Positions 57,420-64,000 of a stretch of 64,000 bases of DNA are shown here, piece after piece; position 1 is the stretch's first letter, and every line of letters begins with the position of its first letter. The translations under genes were made by a program, and so were the position numbers. Origin of the DNA: Prevotella sp. P2-180 (lineage in GTDB: Bacteria; Bacteroidota; Bacteroidia; Bacteroidales; Bacteroidaceae); the NCBI RefSeq assembly GCF_002251435.1, contig NZ_NPJI01000037.1, forward strand, positions 62,001-126,000, written 5' to 3'. The notes under the pieces are model-generated. The model saw only the letters and a list, made by a program, of their open reading frames with translations. It made no database searches and was not told the origin of the DNA.

Positions 57420-57656
57420 TTAATTCTCATACGCAACCTCCCCACTCGGAACTGCCGTAACAAGGATTGACAATGATTGTCTGTCAACCTGTGTGGTATA
57501 CTTGCCTATCAGCGGATTGGGGTAGAGCTGCGACACCTGAGATACGGCGCTCTGGATTGAACGAACTGCAAGCATGTCCTTGCACTGAAACGTTCTGCTC
57601 TTGCCGGCTGGTATAAGCCTAATCTTGTCTCTGATGCTTATTTTCTCTTCTGTCAT
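57420..57656 (-). CDS. Small early protein, divergent from repressor
   Basis: 78 residues (starts MTEEKISIRDKIRLIPAGKS). Position opposite the S24 repressor, behind the leftward promoter, suggests a Cro-like or early regulatory role; the sequence itself shows no HTH that I can name. Confidence 0.7.
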   Translation of the reverse strand: MTEEKISIRDKIRLIPAGKSRTFQCKDMLAVRSIQSAVSQVSQLYPNPLIGKYTTQVDRQSLSILVTAVPSGEVAYEN

Positions 57657-57710
57657 TGCTTGTTTGCTTAATTAACATTAAAATATATACTCAAAACTTG
57701 CAAGGTAACG

Positions 57711-57732
57711 GAAAAACCACTATCTTTGTGGT
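57711..57732 (-). terminator. Attenuator in the leftward early leader
   Basis: Minus strand: ACCAC-AAAGATA-GTGGT followed by TTTTTC, about 75 nt after the promoter and 55 nt before the gene at 57656. A second hairpin (AGGGTGACGG/CCGCCCT) precedes it. This arrangement fits early transcription that needs antitermination, or a short RNA. Confidence 0.55.
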
Positions 57733-57807
57733 GCTTAATCAGTCGGAGGGCGGTCTAACCGTCACCCTGCTAAACTTTTTGTGTCTTGCTTGATTGCTTA
57801 ACGAGTG

Positions 57808-57839
57808 CAAAGATACAACACTTTATTGTATTCTACAAG
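57808..57839 (-). promoter_or_regulatory. Leftward early promoter
   Basis: Minus strand -7 TATCTTTG (57808-57815) and -33 CTTG (57836-57839), spacing 20 nt. It faces away from the repressor gene at 57916, the classic arrangement for a lytic promoter under repressor control. Confidence 0.7.
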
Positions 57840-57915
57840 AAATTAGCGTATATTTTAACAAAAGTTTATCAAAAAGGTGGGGTTTTTACGTTCTTTGACA
57901 TAAAATGTATCGTAT

Positions 57916-58599
57916 ATGGATAGAAAGTATCGTATCAACCAAGCTTATGCGTACCTTCTTTCGAAAGGTATGGTAAAGGACAAAAAGGACGTAGCTGTAA
58001 AAATGGGGTACAAGTCCGAAAAGCCATCGAACATCTATAGTGCGTTTGGCGGGAACGAAAAGTATCTCACTGATGATTTCCTGTTGCGTTTTAATAATGC
58101 CTTTGGGAATATCTTCGACTCTCATTGGCTAAGAGGCGAAGGAAATGAAGAGCTAAGACTTGCAGGACACGAAGAAAAGCCATCACGTTCAAGCGGCGTG
58201 CCATTCTTTGCTGACCTGCCAGTAACAGGAGGTTCTGTAATGCAATACAATGACATCAAGGAGTTTTCGACCGCAAGCTCGTTCAACTTGCCGTTCACAA
58301 GAACGGCGGAATTTAGTTTCCCTGTCATAGGGTGTTCTATGCAACCTACCGTCAAGGAGGGTGACATCGTGGGGGTTTCTCATATCGACGGACTGGAGAG
58401 CTGTAATCCTGATCGTATATACCTTATTATTACGAGGGACAACGAAAGAATGATAAAGCGTATCAACAAGTACGACCGGGAGAACAACTGTATATGGCTC
58501 GTTTCCGACAATCCTCAGTACGAGCCATTCCCTATCTATTTAGATAATATCATTGATGTATATAAGGTGGTATGGAAAATTTCATTCGAAACAATGTAG
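57916..58599 (+). CDS. CI/LexA-type phage repressor (S24)
   Basis: 227 residues. N-terminal HTH region (about 8-60; KKDVAVKMGYKSEKPSNIYS). C-terminal S24 peptidase-like domain: PVIGCSMQPTVKEGDIVG with the Ser nucleophile, and RMIKRI with the Lys. Such repressors hold the lysogenic state and cleave themselves on RecA activation. Divergent from the early gene 57420-57656. Its promoter is not clear; a weak TTCTTTG lies 20 nt before the ATG. Confidence 0.92.
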   Translation: MDRKYRINQAYAYLLSKGMVKDKKDVAVKMGYKSEKPSNIYSAFGGNEKYLTDDFLLRFNNAFGNIFDSHWLRGEGNEELRLAGHEEKPSRSSGVPFFADLPVTGGSVMQYNDIKEFSTASSFNLPFTRTAEFSFPVIGCSMQPTVKEGDIVGVSHIDGLESCNPDRIYLIITRDNERMIKRINKYDRENNCIWLVSDNPQYEPFPIYLDNIIDVYKVVWKISFETM

Positions 58600-58603
58600 A
58601 TAT

Positions 58604-59083
58604 ATGGGAAAGATTAAGATCTATGGCATTCTCATCCTAGTAGTAGCGTTATTTTGCTCTTGCAGTAAGGATGATACAGAAGTGCCACAAAATACCGCAG
58701 AATATAAAATAACGCTATACAACAATATCGGGCGTACTGGCGGCAACTACAACTACCAGGGTGTCTTGTATGACATCTGTCTTATCTCATCTAACGGAGA
58801 GGTGTACGGACTGGGAGACTTGCCTTACGGGGAAAAGGTTACATGGAGTTTGCCGCAAAGCCACGACTCTAAAGACGTAATGATACTTGCACTTAAAATC
58901 GCTGGCTCAAAACAAGAAGCGCAAAACTCATACTTCATGAGTCCAGAGGCCGCAGAGGGGAAACCTTACCCTATCTATGTGCAAGACGGAGTAACGAAAG
59001 GATTCATGTTCTATGAAAACATGAAATGGCTCAGCATGAAGGTTAAGACGCTTGATGAACTCAAAGGGTACTTTAATCAATGA
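58604..59083 (+). CDS. Prophage lipoprotein with surface-export signal
   Basis: 159 residues from the ATG at 58604, 4 nt after the repressor. Signal peptide 1-18 (KIYGILILVVALFCSC) with the lipid-modified Cys followed by SKDD, the acidic lipoprotein export signal of Bacteroidetes that sends lipoproteins to the cell surface. The mature part is beta-rich (YKITLYNNIGRTGGNYNYQG). Coexpression with the repressor means it is made in lysogens, so superinfection exclusion or surface conversion is a reasonable guess. Confidence 0.8.
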   Translation: MGKIKIYGILILVVALFCSCSKDDTEVPQNTAEYKITLYNNIGRTGGNYNYQGVLYDICLISSNGEVYGLGDLPYGEKVTWSLPQSHDSKDVMILALKIAGSKQEAQNSYFMSPEAAEGKPYPIYVQDGVTKGFMFYENMKWLSMKVKTLDELKGYFNQ

Positions 59084-59619
59084 TAGCGCGTTTCCACATG
59101 TATGCCGAGAGTTTTGCACTTTGTCACATACGCACCGAAAGCCAATTGATCGGCCCGCTCGTTGTAAGCATTACCACTATGACCCTTTATCCATGTAAAC
59201 TTGATGCCGGCAAGATGGGCGCTACATTTCACGAACTGGTCGAAGAGGTCGCCATTGCATGAATGACCTGTCTTCAGCGATAGCATATTAATGGCGTATT
59301 TACTGTCTGATATAATCTCAACGTATGAACCGATCGGGCAACTGTTAACGGCGCTAATAATAGCAAGGAGTTCCATTCTGTTGCTTGTCGTGTGAAGGAA
59401 GCTCGCAGACATCTCCTTGAATACGTTACCGTTGTATAGTATAACATAGGCAGAACCTCCTATATGTGGGTCTCTAAGATTATCACAGCTTCCGTCAGTG
59501 TAACACTGAAAGAACAAGCCTTGCGACCTTGCCTCATTCACGTCGAATTTGGCATCCAGTTTCTTGGTAAGTGATGCCAAGTTTTCAACATAGTTGAAAT
59601 CACATCTTATCTCTTCCAT
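59077..59619 (-). CDS. rnhA: RNase HI
   Basis: 180 residues with the RNase H active site: YTDGSCDN (Asp), NRMELLAIISA (Glu), SDSKYAI (Asp) and WIKGHSGNAYNERADQLA (His and Asp). An N-terminal extension of about 38 residues precedes the core. It removes RNA from RNA-DNA hybrids, for primers in replication. It converges with the lipoprotein gene, overlapping it by 7 nt. Confidence 0.92.
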   Translation of the reverse strand: MEEIRCDFNYVENLASLTKKLDAKFDVNEARSQGLFFQCYTDGSCDNLRDPHIGGSAYVILYNGNVFKEMSASFLHTTSNRMELLAIISAVNSCPIGSYVEIISDSKYAINMLSLKTGHSCNGDLFDQFVKCSAHLAGIKFTWIKGHSGNAYNERADQLAFGAYVTKCKTLGIHVETRYH

Positions 59620-59865
59620 AGGTTAAATTGTTAAAATGTCAATATTATGTCACAAATGTTAAAAATAAGAACCCTTGCACGCATGTTACGTTAATTAACC
59701 AAGAGAATTAATTCACAAGAAATAAACTCGTGATTAAATTAATATAAACCCGCAATATAATATTTACTCACATACTCACCTGTACAAACACGCACGATTT
59801 ACGTACGTATTGATGCCAATAAGTATATAGTTCCCAAAATGAAAAAGAAGGCAAAAAAAATAAAA
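59620..59865. other. AT-rich gap without a gene
   Basis: About 245 nt, AT-rich with TTAATTAACC and GAATTAATTC-type sequences, and the leader of RNase H at its left edge. I see no promoter with confidence. Confidence 0.5.
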
Positions 59866-60804
59866 TCAGCATATTCTCTTGTAGACTTTACGAGAAGTTT
59901 GGCTCTCGTAACCATCAAGCATGTTGAAATAGGAAGCGACATCGCTAGAACACGATGCCAACGCATTGGCTGTACGGCTACTCCTTTTCTTTCTGCTGAT
60001 ATACCTATGATGCCCCTTAAACCAGAACCAGCACTGACCGCCGAAGGACGAGAAGTCGTTAACGGCATAAGACGTGACGTGGCACGCGTAAGCGAAGCCT
60101 CGCTTATCTCTGAAGATTTTGGTTTCCTTCCCCACGGTATCTTTCCAGTCTCCGTAGCGGACGATATTCCTTTTGGTCTTAAATATTTCGCCTTTGGATG
60201 CAAGTTCGTCAATAATCCTTGCGCAATCAGACTTACTAAGTCCACACCTCTGGGCAATATGCTTAAGCGTTATCCTGCGTTCCACATGTTTCTCAAACAG
60301 GCCACCTTGGATAGCTCCGTTTTCGGAACCACCCTCGGCAGATGCCTTAATACGTACCAATGTGCGACCGCTGAGATAATGCCTCACGTAAAGCCTTTTG
60401 AGGACTTTAGTAATATCGGAAAGCTTACAGGATTTGACCTTCCATTCTCCATTGTGTTCTATCTTCTGATTCACGGACAACATGTAAACGAAGTCCATGA
60501 AATACTTTTCTCCATTTTTCTTTTCTCCCGTATAGCCTCCCTTGTCTGCCAGGGCAACAAGCCCTCCATCCTTTGCGAAATGGAATACCCCTTCCATCAA
60601 GGAAGCTTTTTCAAGGAGTCTCTTCGCCCTTGCGTGACTTACTCCAAGAAACTTCATAACCTTAGATGGGGTTGGCTTAAAGAGTTTGTTGTTACGGAAG
60701 TTACAACGAATGGCAACATAAAGAGCATAGGCTTCATAATCCCCGAAACGGTCTATGAAGTCAGTGAAATGCTGTATTTTGACTTTATATGTAACCATTG
60801 TCAT
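59866..60804 (-). CDS. Winged-helix phage protein, possible replication or regulatory
   Basis: 312 residues from the ATG at 60804, chosen because a promoter lies at 60923-60953; the longer frame runs into the tRNA fragment. Two HTH-like segments: KPTPSKVMKFLGVSHARAKR at about 40-60 and ITLKHIAQRCGLSKSDCARI around 180-200. The C-terminus is basic. Encoded next to the att site. Function not known; the plus-strand ORF in the same place is a shadow. Confidence 0.75.
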   Translation of the reverse strand: MTMVTYKVKIQHFTDFIDRFGDYEAYALYVAIRCNFRNNKLFKPTPSKVMKFLGVSHARAKRLLEKASLMEGVFHFAKDGGLVALADKGGYTGEKKNGEKYFMDFVYMLSVNQKIEHNGEWKVKSCKLSDITKVLKRLYVRHYLSGRTLVRIKASAEGGSENGAIQGGLFEKHVERRITLKHIAQRCGLSKSDCARIIDELASKGEIFKTKRNIVRYGDWKDTVGKETKIFRDKRGFAYACHVTSYAVNDFSSFGGQCWFWFKGHHRYISRKKRSSRTANALASCSSDVASYFNMLDGYESQTSRKVYKRIC

Positions 60805-60922
60805 ATAGAAAAACAAAGCCCCAACACCACCCTCGAAATGGCATTGGAGCTTCAAAATATTTTGTACCCTATGGTAAAAACATCCTTGATTAATATTCCG
60901 CAATCTTCGAGGAATTGCGATG

Positions 60923-60953
60923 CAAAGATATATCTTTTCTCCGAATGGGCAAA
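60923..60953 (-). promoter_or_regulatory. Bacteroidetes promoter for 59866-60804
   Basis: Minus strand: -33 TTTG (60950-60953), 19 nt, -7 TATCTTTG (60923-60930). Perfect match to the consensus. The leader of about 115 nt can form a hairpin (GCAAT/ATTGC). Confidence 0.8.
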
Positions 60954-61066
60954 ATTCCTCTCTCTTCATTTTAACATTTGCTCTGACGCTTATCAGCGCA
61001 AAATCGGCGCAAATTTTACAGAACAAATATATAAAATATTGATTATCAATAACATAACTATATCTG

Positions 61067-61117
61067 ACATGCAGATTGTGGTTCTGAATGTCGTGGGTTC
61101 GAGTCCCACCGGGCACC
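61067..61117 (+). other. tRNA-His 3' half, phage attachment site
   Basis: Anticodon arm with loop TTGTGGT (anticodon GTG, His), T arm GTGGG-TTCGAGT-CCCAC and acceptor strand CGGGCAC followed by C. The 5' half is missing. Integration into tRNA 3' ends leaves such a duplicate, so this is attR, or attP if the DNA is circular phage. Confidence 0.85.
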
Positions 61118-61127
61118 CAAGATAAAG

Positions 61128-61158
61128 GCTTGTAGGTCAAATACTTACAAGCTTTTTT
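61128..61158 (+). terminator. Terminator after the tRNA-His fragment
   Basis: GCTTGTA/TACAAGC with an 11-nt loop followed by TTTTTTG, 11 nt after the tRNA end. Confidence 0.85.
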
Positions 61159-61247
61159 GTTTTGTCAGAATTTGACATAATCAGCACCCCAAAACCTCAA
61201 AAATAGGCTAAAATCCATTGATTGTTTACCTATTGTTTACCGCTAAA

Positions 61248-62531
61248 ATGAAGTGTAACATGTTGACAATCAAAGCAATGGTTAAAAAGGATGGTATGCG
61301 TGTTGACCGCAAGTACAATGTTAAGCTTAGTTTTACCTACAAAAGAAAGGTAAAAAGGCTATCTACGAGCCTATTTGTGAGTGCTGACGAGCTGACAAAA
61401 TCACTAACTTTTAAAGAAGGTACAGACATCAAACGGAAGGTTGACAAACTTGTAGAAAGTTACAGGAACAAGTGTGACCAACTACAGGTTGATGTCAACA
61501 ACTACACGCTGGATGAAATCATGGAAATGCTGAACGCAGACGAAGAACGAAAGAAGCCTGTTGACTTTATTCTGTTTTGTCAGTGGTGGATTACCACAAC
61601 AACTATTAAAGGGAAGAAAAACTATCAGTCCGCCGTAAATGCATTTATTACTTTTTTAGGTACAGACCATCTTGAAGCCTCAAAACTTACAGCTTCACTA
61701 CTAAATGGTTTCATGGATTATTTAAAAAGACAAAGCAGACTAAGGGCAGATGTACTGGCTAAGTCTGGAAAACGAGTCCCAACAAACCGTAGTGTGTCAC
61801 TCTATTTAGGAAGCCTGCGCCATCTATTTAATGAAGCGAAGAAGAAATACAATGATTATGACCGCAACATAATCCGCATTACAAACTCACCATTTGAATA
61901 TGTGGTAGTCCCGAAACAACAGGCGACACGTAAAAGAGCTATTACCGCAGAACAAATAAGAAGCATCTGGCAGTACCCTTATGAGCGTAAAAAGGACGGC
62001 ACTCTAAAAAGAGAAAGCATTGTTAATCTGGCAAAAGACTGCTTCATTCTATCGTTCTGTCTAATCGGAATGAACTCAGCAGACTTATTCAACTGTACGG
62101 AGTTCAAAGATGATACTATAACCTACTATCGCACCAAAACGACAGCCCGCAGACTTGACAAGGCAAAGATGGTCGTAACCATACCACCATTTTTAAAGCC
62201 ACTATTCGAGAAGTACAGGGATAAAACAGGACAACGGGTTTTCAAGTTTCACCTATTATATAATACAGACAAGAATTTTAATCGGGCTATCAACATAGGA
62301 TTGAAAACTATTGGTGACAAGCTGAACCTAATAGACCTTGAATATTATGCAGCCCGTCACTCATGGGCTACCATTGCCCTTAATAAAGTAGGCATAGATA
62401 AATACGTAGTACATGAAGCATTAAACCACATAGATGAATCCATGAGAGTCACCGACATATACATTGAACGTGACTTCGTGAACGAAAATAAGGCTAATGC
62501 CAAGGTCGTGAAGTACGTTTTTGGTAAATAA
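61248..62531 (+). CDS. Tyrosine recombinase, IntDOT-like
   Basis: 427 residues from the ATG at 61248. Arm-binding N-terminus (1-80), SAM-like core-binding domain (about 90-200), catalytic domain with ARHSWATIALN (His, Arg) and DIYIERDF (Tyr), and His in LNHIDESM. The first catalytic Arg is missing: the site reads GMNSADLFN, as in the IntDOT group, where that Arg is also replaced. Adjacent to the tRNA-His fragment, so that tRNA is its likely target. Confidence 0.9.
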   Translation: MKCNMLTIKAMVKKDGMRVDRKYNVKLSFTYKRKVKRLSTSLFVSADELTKSLTFKEGTDIKRKVDKLVESYRNKCDQLQVDVNNYTLDEIMEMLNADEERKKPVDFILFCQWWITTTTIKGKKNYQSAVNAFITFLGTDHLEASKLTASLLNGFMDYLKRQSRLRADVLAKSGKRVPTNRSVSLYLGSLRHLFNEAKKKYNDYDRNIIRITNSPFEYVVVPKQQATRKRAITAEQIRSIWQYPYERKKDGTLKRESIVNLAKDCFILSFCLIGMNSADLFNCTEFKDDTITYYRTKTTARRLDKAKMVVTIPPFLKPLFEKYRDKTGQRVFKFHLLYNTDKNFNRAINIGLKTIGDKLNLIDLEYYAARHSWATIALNKVGIDKYVVHEALNHIDESMRVTDIYIERDFVNENKANAKVVKYVFGK

Positions 62532-62605
62532 TTGCTAATATCTCCTGCTTACTCTTGTGTAGGTGGGAGATTTTTTGTACTTTAGCCGCAAATTTTAGTA
62601 ACAAG

Positions 62606-63454
62606 ATGATAAAGCAGCTACCTAAACATGAAGATGAATGGGCTTATTACGAGAGTGAGCCTCTATTTGAGTATGTCACCAGAATATCGGACATGATGGG
62701 TGAAATCGTAACCGATATTAACCCCGATGGGAGTTATGAAAGTACGCCACATCTACAACCGTTCCGTTTTGCGAGTGACTATCTCAATGGGAAGATAGAT
62801 ACCCAAAGTATAAGGATGGACTTATACGAAAGCCCAGACATTCAAGATACACTGAGAGCTTTCGGACTTGATAGCTCTAAGTTTTGGTATCTATGCCTGT
62901 TTATCAAGTGGAGAGTGGACTATGAATGTAAGACCGCTTTCGTGTTCTCCACTTCGACAAAGGAAAAGCTGCATAATCTTATCTCCGAGTTTGAGAAACT
63001 ATCTCCAGAGTTCCAAGGCCGCAAGTTCGTTTCTAAAGTTCCCGCCACGCTTACATTTAAGGTGAATGGTGGTAAAACCATAACTATAGACGATGCTAAC
63101 ACTTTGACTTTTATCGGTGCAGCCATTGAGAGTTTTTTAGAGCAACAAGACACTGATGATCTCATCACTTCCAATAGTTATGGTATAAGTGAATTAGAGA
63201 AAGTGGATTTATCGGTAAGAACTAATATATACCTATTCAATGAGTATCTAAGTCCGTTTGTCAAACCGTTGGAAGCTATCAAAGGGATATATGCCTCAAA
63301 AGACAAAAGTCTCTTAATTTCCCGAATGATTTATGTATTCAGAGTTAGTGAGGATAAGAAACTATATACAGACCTTAACGAGAAAGGCAACAAGCAGAAT
63401 CAGCTAAAGGGCTACCTAAGTAGGTACAAACCCTTTAAGTTTTGGCATTATTAA
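62606..63454 (+). CDS. Hypothetical protein beside the integrase
   Basis: 282 residues from the ATG at 62606 (MIKQLPKHEDEWAYYESEPL). Helical and acidic with a basic C-terminus (YLSRYKPFKFWHY). Genes like this follow integrases in Bacteroidales mobile elements. A TACTTTAG box lies 25 nt upstream of the ATG. Unrecognised. Confidence 0.75.
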   Translation: MIKQLPKHEDEWAYYESEPLFEYVTRISDMMGEIVTDINPDGSYESTPHLQPFRFASDYLNGKIDTQSIRMDLYESPDIQDTLRAFGLDSSKFWYLCLFIKWRVDYECKTAFVFSTSTKEKLHNLISEFEKLSPEFQGRKFVSKVPATLTFKVNGGKTITIDDANTLTFIGAAIESFLEQQDTDDLITSNSYGISELEKVDLSVRTNIYLFNEYLSPFVKPLEAIKGIYASKDKSLLISRMIYVFRVSEDKKLYTDLNEKGNKQNQLKGYLSRYKPFKFWHY

Positions 63455-63482
63455 TATTGGAATATCTTTATAGCTAACTGTC

Positions 63483-63506
63483 AGTATCTTCAATTATGGA
63501 GATACT
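63483..63506 (+). terminator. Terminator after 62606-63454
   Basis: AGTATCT/AGATACT stem followed by TTTTTT. The rest of the gap to 63648 has no gene. Confidence 0.75.
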
Positions 63507-63648
63507 TTTTTATTTTATATTTCTACTCATAGCAATACTTCTTTTTCTTCTTCTATTCCAAAATCCTGAATTAAATTTGCCGCAGCTAAAGCAGCTGAGG
63601 TAATGTCACCGCCTGTCAAGAATGGGGCAGTTTTTAAACAATAAAATA

Positions 63649-64000
63649 ATGAACAAAGATGTTTTTAATGAAGATGTAAACGAGGGCATGATGGATGCTG
63701 TCCTTGAAGTACAAACCGATGTTGATGATTATGTCAATGAAGAAGAATTGCTTGCTTTGGAGCAGGAGCAACAAATGATCGACATGATGGAAGAACAGGC
63801 TCTACTTGAACAAGCAGAAGAGCAAACCGTTATAGATGCTTACATTGAGCAACAGCTTATTGAGCAGTCTTTGTTGGATCAGGCAGATGAAGAAGCTCAA
63901 TTAGAGTATGAGGATCAGCAGCAATTCGATGATGATCCTACGGTGACAAAACCAAAGGCTAAACAGCAGAAGCCTACTATTAGCGGTAAAGTATCAGATG
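63649..64000 (+). CDS. Acidic Glu/Gln-rich protein, cut by window edge
   Basis: At least 117 residues from the ATG at 63649, with long Glu/Gln/Leu repeats (LLALEQEQQMIDMMEEQALL), then a Lys-rich linker (KPKAKQQKPTISGK) at the edge. Probably the start of a larger mobile-element protein; not recognised. Confidence 0.65.
   Translation, partial: MNKDVFNEDVNEGMMDAVLEVQTDVDDYVNEEELLALEQEQQMIDMMEEQALLEQAEEQTVIDAYIEQQLIEQSLLDQADEEAQLEYEDQQQFDDDPTVTKPKAKQQKPTISGKVSD

Noticed and set aside
57721..57728. Rightward -7 box TATCTTTG upstream of the repressor
   Set aside because: It lies in the loop of the leftward attenuator hairpin, has no -33 box and is about 190 nt from the repressor ATG.
59839..61125. 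428-codon plus-strand ORF opposite 59866-60804
   Set aside because: Its C-terminus is translated tRNA sequence (VGSSPTGHPR), composition is not protein-like, and the minus-strand gene has a consensus promoter and helix-turn-helix segments.
60805..61140. N-terminal extension of the 59866 gene through the att site
   Set aside because: Reads the tRNA-His fragment (GGTRTHDIQNHNL) and crosses the promoter at 60923-60953.

Overview
The window looks like a temperate phage (or prophage) of a Bacteroidales host. Several features point that way: promoters with the Bacteroidetes -7 box TAnnTTTG, AT-rich leaders with almost no Shine-Dalgarno sequences, a lipoprotein with a Bacteroidetes export signal, an IntDOT-like recombinase beside a tRNA-His 3' fragment, and a phage replication/recombination module. 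No virion structural or lysis genes are present, so this is the early/accessory part of the genome plus one element end.

Layout. 1-2627 (minus): an edge fragment, a lysine-rich protein, a HAD 3'-phosphatase-like protein and an SF3 (D5-type) helicase. 2628-5666: one unknown gene (3701-4771) between two AT-rich gaps; the first holds a polypyrimidine tract and a good promoter. 5667-22368 (plus): about 40 small, mostly unrecognised ORFs. Nearly every one down to 19147 is preceded by a gene-specific RNA hairpin and then a conserved leader (core ATTATTAACTAA). The block ends at a complete tyrosine recombinase (22445-23275) that is preceded by an inverted copy of the same motif. 23312-45940 (minus): overlapping accessory genes, including dUTPase, a DUF4406 protein, a metallopeptidase-like protein, a DUF1599 protein, YopX, ASCH, a radical SAM gene with an internal TGA, a DNA methyltransferase, HNH, two Tad2-like (DUF2829) proteins, DUF4494, and a C5-cytosine methyltransferase broken into modules. 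46243-56907 (minus): replication and recombination (PrimPol-helicase, DnaC-like loader, SSB-like, DUF1367, PD-(D/E)XK nuclease, ERF annealase, RusA), a transcription factor ending in an RNA polymerase alpha-CTD, and tRNA-Ser. 57420-60804: immunity region with an S24-type repressor, a surface lipoprotein, RNase HI and a winged-helix protein. 61067-61117: tRNA-His 3' half (att site). 61248-64000 (plus): IntDOT-like integrase and two unrecognised genes, either a neighbouring integrated element or the other side of attP.

Most notable system. Inside the recombination block a 379-residue Cas12f/TnpB-like protein (53059-54198) lacks the RuvC-I Asp and RuvC-II Glu and stops before the zinc finger and RuvC-III, so it should be nuclease-dead. 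Around it are four CRISPR-like arrays (36-nt hairpin repeats, mostly 30-nt spacers). Each lies in the 5' leader of a replication/recombination gene and each is headed by a conserved, covarying RNA element whose hairpin loop is complementary to the repeat end. A fifth copy of the element lies at 28650-28702. I infer an RNA-guided binding or repressor system carried by the phage.

Other RNA-level features: a family of hairpins with an invariant 14-nt loop (GGTNCGTGAGNATA, four copies), a candidate small RNA with two cUUCGg hairpins at 20607-20684, and an attenuator in the early leader. Several genes on the minus block carry single-base lesions (TGA in the radical SAM gene, a frameshift in a methyltransferase module, a frameshifted small ORF), which may be decay, recoding or sequence error.
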